From Coriobacteriales bacterium (GTDB lineage Bacteria > Actinomycetota > Coriobacteriia > Coriobacteriales > UBA8131), in assembly GCA_031263665.1 (NCBI GenBank), contig JAISFJ010000032.1, positions 1-10,379 of the forward strand: DNA of 10,379 bases, given 5' to 3'. Under the pieces are notes generated by a model. The model was given only the letters and a program-made list of their open reading frames with translations. It was not told where the DNA came from and ran no database searches. Shown piece by piece: positions 7,338-10,379 of this stretch (positions within the stretch are counted from its first letter, which is position 1; each line of letters opens with the position of its first letter). Position numbers and translations under genes: made by a program.

Positions 7338-7387
7338 CTTTCCTTGAGTGAGACGCTTTCCATGACGGGAAGGAAAGGCCTTCCTTT
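7338..7387 (+). other. Overlapping alternative stems in the LAL-FMN enzyme gap
   Basis: The segment AAGGAAAG at 7370-7377 is the exact reverse complement of CTTTCCTT at 7338-7345. Its first six bases also pair with TTCCTT at 7381-7386 across a 5-nt loop. The two stems share the same strand and exclude each other, the geometry seen in attenuator or riboswitch-like leaders. There is no U-run, and I recognise no known riboswitch class. Purine/pyrimidine-rich sequence makes such pairings easier by chance. Confidence 0.35.
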
Positions 7388-7406
7388 GTGGAGAGGGCTC
7401 AAAGCA

Positions 7407-7433
7407 GTATGCGTTGGAATGTATGCGTTGGAA
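7407..7433 (+). repeat. Perfect tandem duplication upstream of the FMN enzyme gene
   Basis: GTATGCGTTGGAA at 7407-7419 is repeated exactly at 7421-7433 with one T between, so the period is 14 bp. The second copy runs directly into the Shine-Dalgarno GGGAG (7434-7438), which precedes the ATG at 7445. Each copy carries an ATG (7409 and 7423). Only the first is in frame with the enzyme, and neither has a ribosome binding site. The repeat could be a paired regulator-binding site or a recent slippage duplication. Confidence 0.85.
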
Positions 7434-7444
7434 GGGAGAACAAT

Positions 7445-9034
7445 ATGAATTTGCAACGTCCGAATGCCAATGATGCCACCCAAACCGTTAACCGCTCGCG
7501 TAGTGTCGTGCCCGTCAGTGGCCTGTGTACGCGATGCGTTGATAGTTGTCGGGGCAACTGTGAGGTGTTCAAGTCCTCGTTTAGAGGGCGCGAGGTCATT
7601 TATCCCGGCCCCTTTGGCCACGTGACCGCGGGTGCGGACAAAGATTACCCCATCGATTATTCGCATCTCAATATCAACGGCTACGCGCTCGGCCTCGACG
7701 GGTTGCCCGAAGGTGTGGTCGCGAGTCCCGATACGGCGACGTTTCCCACGGTCGACACGAGCACGGAGTTTGGTTGGCAAAACAAGGTGAGCATGACCAT
7801 GCCCGTCTTTACGGGGGCGTTAGGCTCCACGGAGGTCGCTCGCGCCAATTGGGAGCAGTTTGCCATCGGTACCGCCATCACCGGCATATCGCTTGTCTGT
7901 GGAGAAAATGTCTGCGGCATCGACCCCGCGCTTGAACGCGACGCGCAGGGCAAGGTCGTAAAGGCGCCAGACATGGAGCGCCGCGTGCGGCTGTATAAGG
8001 AGTTTCAGGAGGACTGTGGCGACATCCTCGTGCAGATGAACGTCGAGGATACCCGTCTCGGAGTGGCACGCTACGTCGTTGAGGAACTGGGTGTTGAGAC
8101 GGTCGAGCTCAAATGGGGCCAAGGCGCGAAGTGCATCGGCGGCGAGATTAAAGTCGACAGTCTCAAGCGGGCGCTTGAGTTGCAGAGCCGCGGCTACATC
8201 GTGACGCCCGACCCCTCCAACGAGGCGATTCAGGCGGCGTTTAACGACGGCGCCATCAAGCACTTTGAGCGGCACAGTCGTCTCGGCTTCATCGACGAGG
8301 AAGATTTTTACAAGAGCGTTGAGGAGCTCAGGGCGCTCGGCGCCAAACGCGTGACGCTTAAAACCGGCGCGTATCCCATGCGTGAGTTGGCGATGGCGCT
8401 CAAGTGGTCGTCCAACGCGCACATCGACCTGCTCACCATCGACGGAGCCCCTGGCGGCACCGGCATGAGCCCGTGGCGCATGATGGAAGAATGGGGCATC
8501 CCCACCTTCTATCTCCAATCGATGGCCTATGAATTGGCACGCGCGCTTGACGAACAGGGAGCCTATGTTCCCGATTTGGCGATTGCCGGAAGCTTCACAG
8601 AAGAAGCCGGTATCTACAAGGCCCTGGCCATGGGCGCACCGTACTTTAAGGCTGTTTGCATGGGTCGCGCGCTTATGATTCCCGGGTTTGTGGGCAAAAA
8701 CATCGAGAAATGGCTCAAAGAGGACGACCTGCCCAAGACCGTCAGCGAGTTTGGCGCGACCAAAGAAGAGATATTTGTCTCCTATGAAACGCTCAAAGCG
8801 AAGTACGGAAAAGACATCGAGCGCATCCCCTTAGGAGCAATCGGTGTTTACACCTACGTCGACCGCTTAAAGGTTGGACTTCAGCAGCTCATGGCAGGCT
8901 CGCGTTGCATGAACCTTGCGTCCATTACTCGTGATGACCTCATCGCTTTAACGCCCGAGGCTTCTCAGGTCTCCGGCATTACCTATGTGATGGATGCGTT
9001 CCGTGACCAGGCATTTGAGATAATTAAAGGATAA
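7445..9034 (+). CDS. FMN-binding glutamate synthase family protein
   Basis: A cytoplasmic TIM-barrel protein of 529 aa matching the FMN/glutamate-synthesis domain of GltB-type glutamate synthases (PF01645 family). It lacks the glutamine amidotransferase domain and the C-terminal beta-helix, so it is not a complete glutamate synthase. Motifs: ELKWGQGAKCIGGEIKV (221-237), matching the KxGxGxK...G flavin/substrate loop; DGAPGGTGMSP (333-343), the counterpart of the GltB HDGGTGASP loop; and a late AGSFTEEAGIYKALAMGA segment (381-398) with phosphate-binding character. The Cys cluster that follows the barrel in GltB is absent, with only Cys405 there. Instead the N-terminus has Cys28, Cys31, Cys35 and Cys39 (CTRCVDSCRGNC), a possible iron-sulfur or zinc site. 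The start at ATG 7445 has GGGAG 6 nt upstream; an in-frame GTG at 7388 lacks one. The reaction (amino-acid oxidoreduction or other flavin chemistry) is not established. The next gene starts 15 nt later. Confidence 0.85.
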   Translation: MNLQRPNANDATQTVNRSRSVVPVSGLCTRCVDSCRGNCEVFKSSFRGREVIYPGPFGHVTAGADKDYPIDYSHLNINGYALGLDGLPEGVVASPDTATFPTVDTSTEFGWQNKVSMTMPVFTGALGSTEVARANWEQFAIGTAITGISLVCGENVCGIDPALERDAQGKVVKAPDMERRVRLYKEFQEDCGDILVQMNVEDTRLGVARYVVEELGVETVELKWGQGAKCIGGEIKVDSLKRALELQSRGYIVTPDPSNEAIQAAFNDGAIKHFERHSRLGFIDEEDFYKSVEELRALGAKRVTLKTGAYPMRELAMALKWSSNAHIDLLTIDGAPGGTGMSPWRMMEEWGIPTFYLQSMAYELARALDEQGAYVPDLAIAGSFTEEAGIYKALAMGAPYFKAVCMGRALMIPGFVGKNIEKWLKEDDLPKTVSEFGATKEEIFVSYETLKAKYGKDIERIPLGAIGVYTYVDRLKVGLQQLMAGSRCMNLASITRDDLIALTPEASQVSGITYVMDAFRDQAFEIIKG

Positions 9035-9049
9035 GGCATCGAGTATCTC

Positions 9050-10186
9050 GTGTCTGATTCGGTGCACATCATTTGTCTGGGGGTCGTAGCCTTCATCGCG
9101 ACCTTTATGTTGGTACCCGTTGCGAAGCGTCTGAGCAAGCGGCTTGGTGCCATCGACTACCCCAGTACGCGGCGCGTTAATACCTATCCGGTGCCGCGTT
9201 TGGGTGGACTTGCTCTGTTCGGAGGGCTGCTTATTGTCATGATTCTCGAAGCCATTGGCGAGCACTTTTTTGCCTGGCGAGGATTTTTTGGCGTGGGCAG
9301 CCTTCCGAATATCAACTACTTCGGCGTGATAGGTGGTGTCGCGTTCATGGTCTTGGTGGGCGCCATCGATGACGTGATAAACCTCCATCCCGGAACCAAG
9401 TTTGCAGGTCAGCTCATCGCCGCTACTATCGTCACCCTTTCGGGCGTGCTACTTTCGGGCATCGCCAGCCCCTTTGGAAACGGCTTCATCGGCTTCGGCT
9501 ACTTTGCCTATCCTCTCACCATTTTGTATCTCGTTGCCTTTGCCAATATCATCAACCTCATCGACGGCCTCGATGGGCTTGCCGCCGGCACCGTATTTAT
9601 CGTGTCTTTAGGATTATTCTTCGTCGCGTTTTTCAAGGGATGTTTTGAGGCGATGATACTCGCCATTGCCCTCGTAGGTATCTGCCTCGCGTTTTTGTGC
9701 TTTAATCGACACCCCGCCTCTTTGTATATGGGCGATTCCGGTGCGCTGATGCTCGGCACTCTGCTCGGAATCATCTCCCTCATTGGCACCATGCGCTCGC
9801 CGACGGTTATCGCCTTGATAGTGCCCATCGTGTTTGCGGGGATTCCCGTTCTCGATACCCTTTTCAGCATCATACGGCGCATCAGACGCCGACAGCCTGT
9901 TACCTTGTTCGACCTCGACCACTTTCATCATATCCTGCTGAAAAAGGGCTTTAATCAACGGCAAGTGGTCTATATCATCTACGTTTGGACTGCCTTTTTA
10001 ACCGCAGGCGGCGTACTCATCTCCAACGCTCACGGCATCATGGTCTACGTACTCTTTGTGTTTCTCGCCCTCATATCAACACTCCTCATGTGGAAACTCG
10101 GCCTCTTTTCCGCAGTCCTACTCCACCACTACAACCCCCGCGAAACCCCCCCCAAACAAAACCCCCACCCAGACGCCGAAGTGTGA
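9050..10186 (+). CDS. wecA: WecA/TagO-type polyprenyl-phosphate N-acetylhexosamine-1-phosphate transferase
   Basis: An integral membrane enzyme of 378 aa in the MraY/WecA superfamily. It moves a UDP-sugar's phospho-N-acetylhexosamine (usually GlcNAc) to undecaprenyl or decaprenyl phosphate, the first step of lipid-linked cell-wall polymers or surface polysaccharide. Motifs: VPRLGGLA (48-55); Asp107-Asp108 in AIDDVINLHPGTKFAGQ, the Mg2+/nucleotide region; NIINLIDGLDGLAAG (166-180); MGDSG with Asp229 (227-231); and FDLDHFHHILLKKG (His291, His293, His294), the D-x-x-H-x-H-H-x-L loop typical of WecA/TagO, not MraY's HHH form. About ten or eleven hydrophobic helices are visible. The start is GTG 9050, 15 nt after the FMN enzyme; its ribosome binding site is weak, with AAGG about 12 nt away, which suggests translational coupling. 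The C-terminal tail (361-378) is proline-rich and runs through a C-rich tract. Sugar and lipid specificity are inferred. Confidence 0.87.
   Translation: MSDSVHIICLGVVAFIATFMLVPVAKRLSKRLGAIDYPSTRRVNTYPVPRLGGLALFGGLLIVMILEAIGEHFFAWRGFFGVGSLPNINYFGVIGGVAFMVLVGAIDDVINLHPGTKFAGQLIAATIVTLSGVLLSGIASPFGNGFIGFGYFAYPLTILYLVAFANIINLIDGLDGLAAGTVFIVSLGLFFVAFFKGCFEAMILAIALVGICLAFLCFNRHPASLYMGDSGALMLGTLLGIISLIGTMRSPTVIALIVPIVFAGIPVLDTLFSIIRRIRRRQPVTLFDLDHFHHILLKKGFNQRQVVYIIYVWTAFLTAGGVLISNAHGIMVYVLFVFLALISTLLMWKLGLFSAVLLHHYNPRETPPKQNPHPDAEV
10146..10153 (+). repeat. Homopolymer of eight C near the 3' end of the transferase gene
   Basis: Eight consecutive C residues occur in the codons for the C-terminal proline tail, within a strongly C/A-biased stretch (~10090-10260). 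A one-base slip would change only the last dozen or so residues and the stop position. It is a possible slippage or sequencing-error site. Confidence 0.8.
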
Positions 10187-10282
10187 GCGGAACAGGGCAA
10201 CGGGGCAATCAATCTACCTACAACAACACACAGCCCCCTGTCATTCTCATATGACCCGAGCCCCTGTCAAGTACCAATAAAA

Positions 10283-10319
10283 GGCTAACCCCCTCTCCCG
10301 TCGGATGAAGGGGTTAGCC
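10283..10319 (-). terminator. Intrinsic terminator for a convergent minus-strand gene
   Basis: GGCTAACCCC at 10283-10292 and its exact reverse complement GGGGTTAGCC at 10310-10319 form a 10-bp stem. On the minus strand the stem is followed directly by TTTTATTGG (plus-strand AATAAAA at 10277-10282 and beyond), a usable U-tract. On the plus strand it is followed by CACATATAAT, without a U-run. The terminator therefore serves mainly a gene entering from the right. It may also slow read-through from the transferase operon, which has no other terminator. Confidence 0.75.
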
Positions 10320-10330
10320 CACATATAATA

Positions 10331-10379
10331 TCAATCCTGCTTAACCGACAGTCCAAACGTATATAATCGCCGCTCGGCA
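10331..10379 (-). CDS. Probable 3' tail of a convergent gene (partial)
   Basis: The minus-strand terminator implies a gene ending just to its right. Two minus-strand frames give short tails. One reads AERRLYTFGLSVKQD and stops with TGA at 10333-10331, 11 nt before the terminator stem. The other reads CRAAIIYVWTVG and stops with TAA at 10343-10341. I favour the first for its polar ending, but 15 codons cannot settle the frame and no function can be given. Confidence 0.3.
   Translation of the reverse strand, partial: AERRLYTFGLSVKQD

Noticed and set aside
7820..8518. Long minus-strand open frame (232 codons) opposite the FMN enzyme
   Set aside because: It is a mirror of codon bias in a well-supported plus-strand gene. 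It has no recognisable domain and no ribosome binding site was evident.
10324..10367. Two TATAAT hexamers (10324-10329 and 10362-10367) as plus-strand promoters
   Set aside because: Neither has a reasonable -35 at 16-18 bp, and the region probably holds the 3' end of a convergent minus-strand gene.

Overview
The window looks like chromosomal DNA of a bacterium with moderate GC content (mid-50s percent by eye, not counted). Three things suggest an anaerobic actinobacterium of the Coriobacteriia (Eggerthellaceae-like): a long ATP-binding LuxR regulator, a double-Cache hybrid kinase paired with an HD-GYP regulator, and a stand-alone FMN glutamate-synthase-like protein. This placement is inference. 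No rRNA, tRNA, CRISPR array, transposase or phage gene is visible.

Layout. (1) 1-79, minus strand: the 5' end of a gene with a good ribosome binding site and an early Cys-x-x-Cys-Gly-Gly motif, probably a zinc-ribbon protein, diverging from the next gene. An 11-bp-arm palindrome lies inside its first codons. (2) 226-4390, plus strand: a two-gene signalling operon with a 29-nt overlap. It encodes a membrane hybrid histidine kinase (Cache sensor, HisKA, HATPase, REC, HPt) and a REC-HD-GYP response regulator predicted to hydrolyse cyclic-di-GMP. (3) 4391-4741: a 351-bp intergenic region holding a striking symmetric element (4464-4554) and an extended -10 promoter. (4) 4742-7291: an 849-aa MalT/LAL-type LuxR regulator. 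(5) 7292-7444: an intergenic stretch with several hairpins, mutually exclusive inverted repeats and a perfect 14-bp tandem duplication. (6) 7445-10186: an FMN-binding glutamate-synthase-domain protein with an N-terminal four-cysteine motif, followed 15 nt later by a WecA/TagO-type polyprenyl-phosphate sugar-phosphate transferase. (7) 10187-10379: a strong intrinsic terminator oriented for the minus strand, with probably the 3' tail of a convergent gene entering from the right.

How the genes may work together. The kinase and HD-GYP protein form a self-contained phosphorelay: an external signal at the Cache domain would pass His to Asp to His to Asp and end in c-di-GMP turnover. The LAL regulator is a separate transcription unit that may control its downstream neighbours (amino-acid/redox enzyme plus lipid-linked glycan initiation), but only adjacency supports this. 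The core genes belong to known families. The parts least explained by known families are the noncoding elements at 4464-4554 and 7300-7433 and the cysteine motif of the glutamate-synthase-like protein.
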